DNA of 64,000 nucleotides from JADFGZ01 sp965222345 (lineage in GTDB: Bacteria > Acidobacteriota > Terriglobia > 2-12-FULL-54-10). Every line of letters starts with the position of its first letter. The first letter of the stretch is position 1. Below are positions 56,612 to 64,000 of this stretch, piece after piece. The translations under genes and the position numbers were made by a program. The notes under the pieces were generated by a model. It was not told where the DNA came from, ran no database searches, and saw nothing but the letters and a program-made list of their open reading frames with translations. Location: the NCBI GenBank assembly GCA_965222345.1, contig CBDCTS010000009.1, forward strand, positions 5,443 to 69,442. The letters are read 5' to 3'.

Positions 56612-57427
56612 ATGGAACTAGCGGAAGCCAATCCGGTCCGGCTGGAGCTGGGCAAAAAAATGGAGGCTCAAGAGGCCAAAAATCTCGTGGATGCTTTATA
56701 CCGCAAGGTCCTGGAGCGGTGGGAGCAACGAGTCAACGGCAGCGCCTTCATGCAGGGGTTGAGGGCCGGAACCCTGCCGCTGGAAGCCATCCGGCTCTTT
56801 TGGAAAAACTGGGCCTTTTTCGTTTTCGAGATCAACAACTTGGTCGCCTGCACCTATCAGCGGCACATCGGATTTTTCAAGCGTCACACCGACCTGATGG
56901 CCAGTTTCAGCGCAAAAGTCGCCGACGAGTACATCCACCCGGAGCCGCCGGGGCACATCTTGCTCGTCCTGGAGCAGACCAGAATCTTCGGCATTCCGGA
57001 GGAAGAAGTGATTGCCTGCCGGATGCTGGCCGATTGCCGTGGAATCCTGGAATTCAAAAGAGGATTACTGTATGAGGGTACGCTCCTGGAGTGGTGGACG
57101 GCTATGGCCACCGAGGAGCCGGTGGGACATTGGGCGCGGGAGTGGAAACAAGCGCTCACCGGGAAATACGGTTTTCAGCTTGCCCAGGTGGAATATTTCC
57201 GCACCCATGAAGAAGCCGATCTGGAAGTACATTCCGATGGAATCCTGGGGCACGGCGAGTTCAATCGGGTTGTGTTGCAACGGATTTTAGAGGAAGGTTT
57301 AGTGGAGACCCGGCCCGGCTTCTCCTTTGAATACTCTCCCCTGACTGCCGTGGACTTCTATGGCCTGTTCTTTGACGGTGTTTACAACCGCTCCATTGGG
57401 AATACGGCCGGGGAAAAAGCGGGCTAG
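56612..57427 (+). CDS. heme-oxygenase-like fold protein (TenA/PqqC/CADD-like)
   Basis: The 271-residue, all-helical soluble protein has the pattern of heme-oxygenase-like metalloproteins: FEINNLVACTYQRH near 72, ADEYIHPEPPGHILLVLEQT near 106, ILEFKRGLLYEGT near 147 and RTHEEADLEVHSDGILGH near 200. The Glu, His and Asp residues in these segments could bind two irons as in CADD-type oxidases, though the spacing of the last set differs slightly from the form I know. Possible roles are cofactor synthesis or an oxidase. It lies after the ISNCY element and a hairpin. Confidence 0.65.
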   Translation: MELAEANPVRLELGKKMEAQEAKNLVDALYRKVLERWEQRVNGSAFMQGLRAGTLPLEAIRLFWKNWAFFVFEINNLVACTYQRHIGFFKRHTDLMASFSAKVADEYIHPEPPGHILLVLEQTRIFGIPEEEVIACRMLADCRGILEFKRGLLYEGTLLEWWTAMATEEPVGHWAREWKQALTGKYGFQLAQVEYFRTHEEADLEVHSDGILGHGEFNRVVLQRILEEGLVETRPGFSFEYSPLTAVDFYGLFFDGVYNRSIGNTAGEKAG

Positions 57428-57436
57428 CTGCGGCGG

Positions 57437-57690
57437 GACAGGCAGGACAGGCATTCCTGCCTTAGGTAGTGACAGGCATTCTTGCCTGTCCCTTAGCGTA
57501 CAGGCCGCAAGGCCGGTACTCCTGCTTCGCTTAGGTAGGGTAGGCATTCCTGCCTGCCTTGGAGAGTGCAGGCCGCAAGGCCTGCACAGCTAGCAACAGG
57601 CGTTCTTGCCTTAGCTAGCGACAGGCATTCTTGCCTGTCCCTTAGCGTACAGTCCGCAAGGCCGGTACTCCTGCTTCGCTCAAGCAGTGG
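57437..57690. repeat. cluster of short palindromic repeats
   Basis: About 250 nt are made of related short units. A 60-nt unit at 57471-57530 recurs at 57620-57679 with one change. The unit contains the hairpins GACAGGCATTCTTGCCTGTC and CAGGCCGCAAGGCC. Partial units fill the space between, with AGGCATTCCTGCCT. The array sits between the heme-oxygenase-like gene and the permease gene. A single relative is at 31531. Confidence 0.7.
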
Positions 57691-57709
57691 CGAGCACCCA
57701 TGACGTGCA

Positions 57710-59293
57710 GTGAAAATGACGAGCAGTAAAAATTCCGGCCACGGAGGGCGGTTTGCTGCCGAGCTTCCCGGCGCCGGACCTGCGGCGTCGCCCGCCCCCG
57801 CCGAGAGCCTGGAACGAAAAAAAACTCTCCTCCATTTCTTGCCCGGCCCGGCGCTGTTTGTCTTGGCGCTGTTGATTCCCCCGCCGGAAGGCGTCACGGA
57901 AATCGGCATGCGCTCTCTGGCCATCTTCCTTTGGGTCATGGCTTGGTGGATCGCAGAGCCGGTCCCCCTGGCCACCACCGCCTTCCTTGCACTGGGGCTG
58001 CTCGTCCTCTGCGGAGTGTTTCCTCTCGAAAGGGCCTTCGGCTTCTGGGCCCACTGGGTGAACCTTTTTCTGATTGGCGCTTGCATCATCGGGCAGGCCA
58101 TGAACATCCACGGCCTCAACAAGCGCTTCGCCTACTGGATAATGTCGCGGCGGGTGATCGGCAACAGTCCCTGGAGGTTGATGATGGCGCTTCTGTGGGG
58201 CTGCGCCTTGCTGAGCGCCATCGCTTCCAACACGGTCTGCACAATCCTTTTTACTTCCATTGCGCTCAGTTTTATCCGCAACTTCAATATCGCCCCCCGC
58301 AGCCGCTACAGCGTGGCGCTGCTCGTCGGCGTGCCCTGGGCGGCGAGCATCGGCGGAACCGCCACGCCGGTGGGCGCAGCCAGTCATCTCTACTCGCTTG
58401 GATTGTTGCGCGATCTGGACTTCCACGTTCGATTCCTTCCCTGGATGATGTTCGGCGTGCCGATGATGCTGATTGCTATGGCGGCCATGATGCTGGTCAT
58501 CCGCCTGATATTCCGGCCCGATTTTGAGAAGGTTCAAATCTCATCCTCTTTCGCCCGCGAACAGTTGCTGCGGCTGGGGCCTCTCCGCCGGGGAGAAAAA
58601 ATTTCCGCCGCCGTCCTTCTGACGGCACTGTCTCTTTGGATGCTTCCCGACCTGGTCCACTTCCTGATGGAACCGTCGCATCCTCTGGCGCTGTGGGTGC
58701 AGGACCGCCTGAGTTGGGCCGTGGTGGCTCTGCTGGCTGCGATGAGCTTGTTCGTCATCCCGGTGGACTGGAAAGAAAAAAGATTTGCCATGACCTGGGA
58801 CGAAGCCGTCAAAGGCGTTCAGTGGGGGGTGCTGGCCATCGTCGCGGGTGCCCTGGCCATTGGAACCGCGCTCAGCAGCACCGAGGTGGGCCTCGGCCAG
58901 CTCTTTATAAAAGGGATCGGTCTGCTGTCGGAGTCCGGGGGAACCACCACGGCGCTGGTTGTAACCAGCCTGGTGTTTATGGGCTTGCTGACCAACGGCG
59001 TCTCCAATTTCGCCTCCATGAGCATCGTCATTCCCATCATGCTCGCCCTGGCCGTAGTTCCCGGTTCCGGCCTCAACCCCGTGGCGCTCACTCTCTGCCT
59101 GGGGCTCACCGCTTCCTGGGCCTTTGCGTTGCCGTCGGCCACGCCGCTCAACGCCATTGCCTTCTCCAGCGGCATCGTGCGGACCTCGGACATGTTTCGC
59201 GGCGGCATTGTTCTGGCGCTGCTCTGCACCCTGGCCAACATCTTTATTGCCTACCCGCTGCTCAACTGGATTTTCTCCGTGCCGGGACAGTGA
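57710..59293 (+). CDS. SLC13/DASS-type anion permease
   Basis: The product has 527 residues from GTG 57710, or 525 from ATG 57716. It has a long polar N-terminus (about 35 residues) and about 12 helices. Family motifs are WIAEPVPLATTAFLAL near 83, SAIASNTVCTILFTSIAL near 168 (SNT motif), SIGGTATPVGAASHLYS near 212, and TNGVSNFASMSIVIPIM near 425. These permeases co-transport sulfate, dicarboxylates or citrate with sodium. The substrate is unknown. It is the last plus-strand gene before a hairpin shared with the opposing gene. Confidence 0.85.
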   Translation: MKMTSSKNSGHGGRFAAELPGAGPAASPAPAESLERKKTLLHFLPGPALFVLALLIPPPEGVTEIGMRSLAIFLWVMAWWIAEPVPLATTAFLALGLLVLCGVFPLERAFGFWAHWVNLFLIGACIIGQAMNIHGLNKRFAYWIMSRRVIGNSPWRLMMALLWGCALLSAIASNTVCTILFTSIALSFIRNFNIAPRSRYSVALLVGVPWAASIGGTATPVGAASHLYSLGLLRDLDFHVRFLPWMMFGVPMMLIAMAAMMLVIRLIFRPDFEKVQISSSFAREQLLRLGPLRRGEKISAAVLLTALSLWMLPDLVHFLMEPSHPLALWVQDRLSWAVVALLAAMSLFVIPVDWKEKRFAMTWDEAVKGVQWGVLAIVAGALAIGTALSSTEVGLGQLFIKGIGLLSESGGTTTALVVTSLVFMGLLTNGVSNFASMSIVIPIMLALAVVPGSGLNPVALTLCLGLTASWAFALPSATPLNAIAFSSGIVRTSDMFRGGIVLALLCTLANIFIAYPLLNWIFSVPGQ

Positions 59294-59348
59294 GGGGAGT
59301 GAAGAAGTGAAATAGTTAAAGTGGATTCTCTCTCTTTCCACTTGGTAC

Positions 59349-59385
59349 AAAAAAGGCCGGTCAGGTCCGCACGTCAGGACCGGCC
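59349..59385 (-). terminator. intrinsic terminator (minus strand)
   Basis: GGCCGGTC and GACCGGCC form an 8-bp stem at 59355-59385. On the minus strand six T follow (plus-strand A-run 59349-59354), as in a rho-independent terminator. It would end the HEPN-like gene transcript about 245 nt past that stop. In the plus direction it may also help stop the permease transcript, though without a U-run. The rest of 59294-59630 shows no gene. Confidence 0.6.
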
Positions 59386-59630
59386 AAGACTTTCATATGG
59401 GGAAAGAAGACTATATGGCACAAAAACTTCGGCCTGGTCAGCATGGCCTCCGGATAGTTCACCCGGAGGTAGTCGGCTGTAATTTTTTGAGATCGCTGTT
59501 GCTCTTGAGGGATGACTTCGGTTCTCATGGAGTCATTACTGCTTGTCCTGGATCCAGGAGCTTGGCTTGATAGCCCAATCTTCGACTGGCAGGAGGTTAT
59601 CGGGTGGTTACCGTCACTGTAGATATAACG

Positions 59631-60179
59631 TCACGTCTTGGCCAGAGGGTAAGGAGGTAAATAGCTTTTTTCAACCTCCTCAGAAAGTGAAAAAGCAATG
59701 CTTTCATCCAATTTCTGTCTATCTTTTAACGCCTCATCGACTGCAACGCTCATCCCGTTGATCAATTCCTTGGCTCTCCGTATAGGTGTCTCGATTTCCT
59801 TCAACTCCATCAACATCTCCATCCGGCCATCTTGTGTTTTAAGTTTGTTCTCTTTGTTTCTGAAGTAATGATGAATCAAACGATTTCTCACTTCACGAGC
59901 TGCATGAAACGATTTCCAGACTCGGTCGTCGGTTATTGTAATCCGTTTACTCAACTTATCGATGAGGGACTTTAGTCCTGCCTTAGTCGGTGGCGGGGAG
60001 CCTTCGAATACCTTGGTGAGCAACTTTCTCAAAGCATCTTCAAGAAACTGTCCTTCTGACGCTGCCGAACCATAACATACGTAAACAGCGTTAAGCTGAC
60101 CTTCTTCGGATTCCAGCATCTTTAGAGACTCCCTGGAAAATCCCTGTTTTTGAAATTCTTCCTCTAAACTGGGTGGCAT
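59631..60179 (-). CDS. HEPN-like hypothetical protein
   Basis: The 182-residue soluble protein is mostly helical and charged. The segment FHAAREVRNRLIHHYF near 89-104 has the R-N-x-L-I-H arrangement (R-x4-H) seen in HEPN domains, some of which are RNase toxins or abortive-infection effectors. The N-terminal part (LESEEGQLNAVYVCYGSAAS) does not match a family I know. No antitoxin-like nucleotidyltransferase is adjacent. The call rests on a short motif. Confidence 0.5.
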   Translation of the reverse strand: MPPSLEEEFQKQGFSRESLKMLESEEGQLNAVYVCYGSAASEGQFLEDALRKLLTKVFEGSPPPTKAGLKSLIDKLSKRITITDDRVWKSFHAAREVRNRLIHHYFRNKENKLKTQDGRMEMLMELKEIETPIRRAKELINGMSVAVDEALKDRQKLDESIAFSLSEEVEKSYLPPYPLAKT

Positions 60180-60223
60180 TAAAAGTTTCTCCTTTCACAT
60201 TTGGGTTCTACCCCAAATACGGA

Positions 60224-60345
60224 ATTTCCTTTTTAGCCTTCCGGCGATTAAAAATATCCACCCATCTGCGTCCCACCGAGTACGATTGTTTCTCCAAGAA
60301 GGCCATCGGCTCAGAACCGCCCTTCCAGAAGTCCTCGCGACCCGT
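60224..60345 (-). repeat. solo right-end remnant of an IS1380-like element
   Basis: On the plus strand this begins ggaatttcctttttagccttccggcgat and resembles, inverted, the non-coding right tail of the IS1380 copies and the remnant at 63171. No transposase sequence is left. It fills part of the 317-nt gap between the HEPN-like gene and the DUF411 gene. The remainder shows nothing. Confidence 0.55.
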
Positions 60346-60496
60346 TGCCACCACTCCCGAAGCCAGATTGGTCAGACACCGCTGCGCGCCGAAGCATTTG
60401 GGGGGACCGAGTTCTCTGTGGTCACAACGCGCAACTTCACCCGCCTTGCAGCGGCGGTTCTCCTTAATCTGCACCTGTCGCTATATTTTACGAACG

Positions 60497-60967
60497 TCAC
60501 TCGTTGCGCGGGTACTGCTGATAGACGGAAGTCTTGCCGTCTTCGCCTATCATCATGACGGAGTAGCGTCCCGGAGGAGCGCCGGGCACTTCCATCCCCG
60601 GGGAGCCGAGCGGCATGCCGGGGACCGCCAGGCCTTTCGCCTTCGGACGCTCTTTCAGGAGGCGCTTGATTTCAGCGGCCGGGACGTGGCCCTCAATGGC
60701 ATAGCCATCTACGAAGGCGATGTGGCAGGAGCGGGCGGCCTCAGGGACACCGTAACGGCTGCTGTATTCGTCGGTGCTCTCAACGTCATGAACTGTCACC
60801 TGAAAGCCGTTCTCCTTCAGATGGTCCACCCACTTGGTGCAGCAGCCGCAGGTGGGGACCTTGTACATGGTAATTTCGTTGTCGGCGGCGCGCAGTCGCA
60901 GCGACGCCAAAATGAAAAGCGCCACGGGCACGGCCAACAGGCAGTAGAAGATCGGTCGCAGTTTCAT
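60497..60967 (-). CDS. secreted DUF411 protein
   Basis: I start at ATG 60967, giving 156 residues. A signal peptide or anchor (IFYCLLAVPVALFILASL) precedes the DUF411 domain with VPTCGCCTKWVDHLKENGF (the C-x-C-C metal-site motif), HIAFVDGYAIEGHVPAAEI and LAVPGMPLGSPGME. Family members are periplasmic and often occur with copper genes, but none is here. It may bind copper or another thiophilic metal. Confidence 0.87.
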   Translation of the reverse strand: MKLRPIFYCLLAVPVALFILASLRLRAADNEITMYKVPTCGCCTKWVDHLKENGFQVTVHDVESTDEYSSRYGVPEAARSCHIAFVDGYAIEGHVPAAEIKRLLKERPKAKGLAVPGMPLGSPGMEVPGAPPGRYSVMMIGEDGKTSVYQQYPRNE

Positions 60968-61471
60968 GAGCGAAGAACTCCTTATCGAGACGAATAACAT
61001 CACTATACCCAGGATTCCCATTTTGGCCCTGGCTCGGTCACAGGATACACTCGCGCTGCCCCGAAGACCACGCCTTTTTGCGCTGCACCCTGCACGTCGC
61101 CACCGCCGGTTGGCGCCAGGGCTCGTCCATCGGCTCACGGACGTTGATTGAGCGGGCTGAATGGCGCTCCGGCCGACACGGTTCCCTGCCAAACCTTTTT
61201 GGAGCCAAAACCTGTTGATCCTCGACCGCGCGATGTTACCCGCTCGGCAGCGGCAGCACCCAAGCCAAAGTTTTTGTGCCAGTAGATGTGAGACATATTA
61301 CTTCAGATTGGTAGCCCGGCGTATTACGCCGCCAACACATGCGCGATATCAGGCCGGCTTCGTTAGTTGTTGTCGGACGGCCAAAGCGACGATAGTGGAT
61401 GGTGGATGGAAGTTACAACTGATGCCACGCGCTTGAGTGCAGAACACAGCATCGGAACGAGTTCAATTGAA
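60968..61471. other. non-coding stretch between DUF411 and sugar dehydrogenase genes
   Basis: About 504 nt. Open frames cross it, but none has a domain or a good start. A small palindrome CGGCGTATTACGCCG at 61317-61331 stands out and resembles a hairpin of interspersed repeats. A promoter for the DUF411 gene should lie in its left part. Confidence 0.35.
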
Positions 61472-62893
61472 CTATTGCTGACGGCTGTCAGGGACGAGCA
61501 GACGAACCACCCCGTCACCCTTGTTGAGCAGGAAAATCTGGCCTTCCGGCCCCACGCCGAAGCGCAAGTCGGCTCGCGTGGCCGGCTCCCTGCCCTGCTC
61601 GGCGTTCTTTTCCTGGATCAATTGCAGCAGCGTCTTGGTCGCTCCGTTGTGGTTGAAGAGAATCCGCCGCATGGCATCCTGTCCGCCATCGGGGAGGTTG
61701 TCGGCATGGATGTAGAAGACCTCACCGCTGGGGATGTCGCCGAACAGCAACAGGTTCTCGAGTTGAGCGATCGTACTTTGGCGGTAGACGGATCCCACCG
61801 TCACCGAGGATCGGGAAGGAAGCAGCGGGTCCTCGTGCCCATACTCGACGATCGGATAGGTGACATCATAATCGCCTCTCGGGTTCTCCAGATTGACCGC
61901 TCGCCGGCTGGCAAACGAGAAGCTGCCTTCCCATTTGTTCCATCCAAGATTGGTTCCCGGCCGGACGAGGCTGATCTCCTCCACGATGCCCTGCCCGATA
62001 TCGGCGACGAACAGGTTGCCGTTCGCGGGATCCCAGGAATATCGTTGCGGATTGCGCAGACCCCAAGCGTAAATCTCGCCGAGCGTGTCGGCGTTGTTGT
62101 CGTTGGTGTACGGATTGCTCGCGGGAATGCCGTACTTGCCGTTGTTGCTGTTGGAACCTAGCGGATCGATGCGCAGGATCTTTCCATAAGGCCCTCCGCG
62201 ATTCTGCGCCAGGTTAAGCGGGTCGCCGCTGCCGCCGTCAGCGAAGCCCATGTAGAGCAGGCCGAATTCGGAGTCCCCGGTCAAAGCAAGCGGGTTAAAG
62301 CTGATCAGGCCGGCGTTGTGGTTGCGGAACGGTTGTTCGAACCGGAGCAGTTCGCGCGGCGGTCCGCCGTCGTAGACTGCTGCGGCCGGATTTCTGGCGG
62401 CCCATTCGAGAAGAATCGTGTCGTGGGTGTTGTCACCACCTCCGGGTGCGAAGTCTGGAGCCGGTGCCGTGTTGCTGCTGTCCAGGAGAGTGTAGAACCT
62501 GCCGAAGCCGCCAGTGCCGGATCGGTTGAACTGCGGATGAAATGCGAAACTCTGGAAGCCGCGCTCGCGTCTATCGGACTGTACGCTCAGTCCCCACCTC
62601 GGGGCACTGAGATCGAGATATTTCACTAAGGCTTCGCCGTCATAACTTACGCTGTAAAAGGGGCCGCGCATGTCATTTACGAACATACGGCGGGTGCCCG
62701 GCTCGTCGACCAATAGCATCATGCGGGTCGGCACTCCGTCGATGTCAGGAAGAGAGGCAAACTCGTCGAAGCTGACACGGATTACATCCTCTGTAACCAC
62801 AATAGGCGCCGGAAACGGGTCTGTAGGCGATTGCGCATACAGAGGCTTCGCCAACAGCAAAGCCGCCATCACTATGAATCGTATGGGAGACAT
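61472..62893 (-). CDS. secreted PQQ-type glucose/sorbosone dehydrogenase-like protein
   Basis: The 473-residue product has a signal peptide (FIVMAALLLAKPLYAQ) and the soluble glucose dehydrogenase beta-propeller: RGFQSFAFHPQF near 112, HNAGLISFNPLAL near 194, GGPYGKILRIDPLG near 234, WGLRNPQRYSWDPANGNLF near 277, and DIGQGIVEEISL. These match the sugar/sorbosone dehydrogenase group (PQQ or related redox cofactor). It would act in the periplasm, with an unknown sugar or alcohol. It has no close neighbours on the same strand. Confidence 0.85.
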   Translation of the reverse strand: MSPIRFIVMAALLLAKPLYAQSPTDPFPAPIVVTEDVIRVSFDEFASLPDIDGVPTRMMLLVDEPGTRRMFVNDMRGPFYSVSYDGEALVKYLDLSAPRWGLSVQSDRRERGFQSFAFHPQFNRSGTGGFGRFYTLLDSSNTAPAPDFAPGGGDNTHDTILLEWAARNPAAAVYDGGPPRELLRFEQPFRNHNAGLISFNPLALTGDSEFGLLYMGFADGGSGDPLNLAQNRGGPYGKILRIDPLGSNSNNGKYGIPASNPYTNDNNADTLGEIYAWGLRNPQRYSWDPANGNLFVADIGQGIVEEISLVRPGTNLGWNKWEGSFSFASRRAVNLENPRGDYDVTYPIVEYGHEDPLLPSRSSVTVGSVYRQSTIAQLENLLLFGDIPSGEVFYIHADNLPDGGQDAMRRILFNHNGATKTLLQLIQEKNAEQGREPATRADLRFGVGPEGQIFLLNKGDGVVRLLVPDSRQQ

Positions 62894-63170
62894 CTCTTCG
62901 GCTCCTTCCCGCTCTCATTCCAGTCTAACCAGTGGCACACCCTCATACAAGACGCGGACACACTGAGTGTCCTGCTGCATGCGATAGCTGCGGATGCCCA
63001 CGGAGTCGAGTTCAAGCGGTCCGGAAGCTACTGCCTGTCGGCATTGTGACTGTAGATGCTCGCAATCCGACTACCTCTCGGACCCAACTCAGTGGCCTGG
63101 TGTCCTGTCCCATAAGTAGCGATGCTATTGTTCGGAGCGCAACGAAATTGACCGCCCGCATCTGAACCGG

Positions 63171-63621
63171 AATTTCCTTTTTGGCCCTCCGGCGATTGAA
63201 AATATACTCCCGCTTGGGTGCAACCGAGCACAGTTTTATCTCCAGGTGCGTACAGCGGCTGCCCAAAACCTCTCCATAGCCCCTGAGCTCTCGTCTCCGG
63301 GTCATCCGGAAGCCGTTTTTTCAGACACATCTCCATTCCTGGAGGATATTGTAATCGCTTTCTTGGGTGCCGCCGCAAGAGCTATCCCGATGGAAGCGCC
63401 AATCTGTCGGTCCGCCCCAACATGTTGGCAAACAGCCGCCGCCACAGGTTTCCCAGGTTATAGGCAAGAATCGTTAGCCACAGCCGGACCTCGTTCGACA
63501 GCAACCGGTGGCAGCTCAGCCGTGTCATCTCAATGTGACCGTCTGGGGTGGTGAGCCAGTGGGAGCAGGGAGACAAGCGCCCTAGAGGATCCTCGCACAA
63601 GTTGCTTAGCCTCGTTGCCAA
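63171..63621 (-). pseudogene. IS1380-family element remnant (inverted)
   Basis: The right end starts ccggaatttcctttttgg at about 63169-63186 and the non-coding tail runs to 63381. Next comes an 80-codon frame (63382-63621) with MTRLSCHRLLSNEVRLWLTI, YNLGNLWRRL and MLGRTDRLALPSG, the C-terminal part of the transposase with an internal deletion of about 55 codons. The remainder of the transposase is missing. It diverges from the intact copies, so it is an older insertion. Confidence 0.75.
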
Positions 63622-63668
63622 GAAAGGCTGCGTGCGGTAGTCTGAACGACTGATTTAAGGAGCGGGCG

Positions 63669-64000
63669 ATGGCACGGAGAGAAACGGCAAAGAAAGCATC
63701 TCACATGCAGGGTGACAAACTTTATCAGAAGTGCGCACGCGCGGTTCTGCCAGTGCTGGTCCGCCAGGCAAAGGCTCGTAAGTCGATCACTTATGGAAGC
63801 CTGGCCAAAGAGCTGGGCATGCCAAATCCACGGAACCTGAACTACCCGCTTGGCAGTGTAGGAACCACCCTGCAACGACTTGGCAAAAAATGGAAGCAAC
63901 GCATTCCGCAAATACAGACCCTCGTTGTCAACAAGAACACGAGGCTCCCAGGATCGGGCATTGACGGGTTCCTGAAGGGTTTCGCAGGTCTACCCCCCAA
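63669..64000 (+). CDS. uncharacterised protein, N-terminal part (cut by the window edge)
   Basis: From ATG 63669 (ribosome site aagga 10 nt before) the frame is open to the window end, giving 110 residues. It begins MARRETAKKASHMQGDKLYQ and contains ITYGSLAKELGMPNPRNLNY, then LGSVGTTLQRLGKKW and IPQIQTLVVNKNTRLPGSGI. The conserved-looking segment with Y-G-x-L-A and P-x-x-x-x-Y resembles N-terminal domains of some restriction-linked or HNH-type proteins. I cannot name a family with confidence. It lies next to an IS remnant in an accessory region. Confidence 0.55.
   Translation, partial: MARRETAKKASHMQGDKLYQKCARAVLPVLVRQAKARKSITYGSLAKELGMPNPRNLNYPLGSVGTTLQRLGKKWKQRIPQIQTLVVNKNTRLPGSGIDGFLKGFAGLPP

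Noticed and set aside
57437..57690. Possible CRISPR array
   Set aside because: Repeat units are adjacent or partly overlapping, palindromic and without unique spacers of regular length.
58433..58445. tRNA T-loop-like string gttcgattcc
   Set aside because: It lies in the middle of the permease reading frame and no acceptor or anticodon stems can be drawn around it.

Overview
The window looks like part of an Acidobacteriota chromosome. This is inferred from gene content, not from a marker gene. The indicators are a TonB-dependent receptor with an N-terminal carboxypeptidase-regulatory-like domain, a DUF1552 / planctomycete-type cytochrome (DUF1592 group) pair, two adjacent cytochrome oxidase subunit III genes, a long SecA ending in a zinc motif, and many secreted amidohydrolases. 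The DNA is moderately GC-rich. I saw no tRNA, rRNA or CRISPR array.

Layout. Bases 1-857 are the 3' part of an IS1380-family element that truncates an MMPL/RND exporter gene (848-1834). A minus-strand group follows (2000-6352): an MpaB/DUF2236 protein, a YjbQ-like protein with an extra C-terminal domain, the tail of a Na+/H+ antiporter, a 2H phosphoesterase, a CoxG-like protein and a pterin carbinolamine dehydratase. Plus-strand genes (6530-12738) encode a TauE/SafE permease, an orotate phosphoribosyltransferase, a TerB-like protein, a secreted amidohydrolase and a quinoprotein alcohol dehydrogenase with the lanthanide-type aspartate. A minus-strand block (12913-18898) carries a CPBP protease, a GHMP kinase, secA and a PAP2 phosphatase. 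A 45-residue membrane protein overlaps a sodium:solute symporter (19219-21053). An M28 peptidase follows the cytochrome c oxidase operon (21216-27827, minus strand). Then come a lactate permease and a second, nearly identical IS1380 copy.

From 31.5 kb on the DNA is accessory in character. It holds four tandem paralogous amidohydrolases: one truncated behind the IS, one broken by a 2-nt deletion, and two intact. An insertion-rich island follows (38.7-43.1 kb) with an IS110 remnant, a Cys-rich VRR-NUC protein, an IS3-family element, an IS1380 remnant and a beta-propeller fragment. Next come a TonB-dependent receptor with a 1-nt frameshift and a fifth related amidohydrolase. At 49.4-54.9 kb lie an ankyrin protein, a DUF1552 protein and a DUF1592-type cytochrome. 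An ISNCY-type element, a heme-oxygenase-like protein, a patch of short palindromic repeats and an SLC13-type permease follow. The right end has a HEPN-like protein, a DUF411 protein, a soluble PQQ-type sugar dehydrogenase, further IS1380 remnants and a gene running off the edge.

How the genes may work together. The aerobic respiratory chain is represented by the oxidase operon, with two PQQ-type dehydrogenases as possible electron donors. The receptor plus secreted amidohydrolases look like an import-and-hydrolysis set for an unknown amide or cyclic substrate. Several members are damaged, so either the locus is decaying or the sequence carries indel errors.
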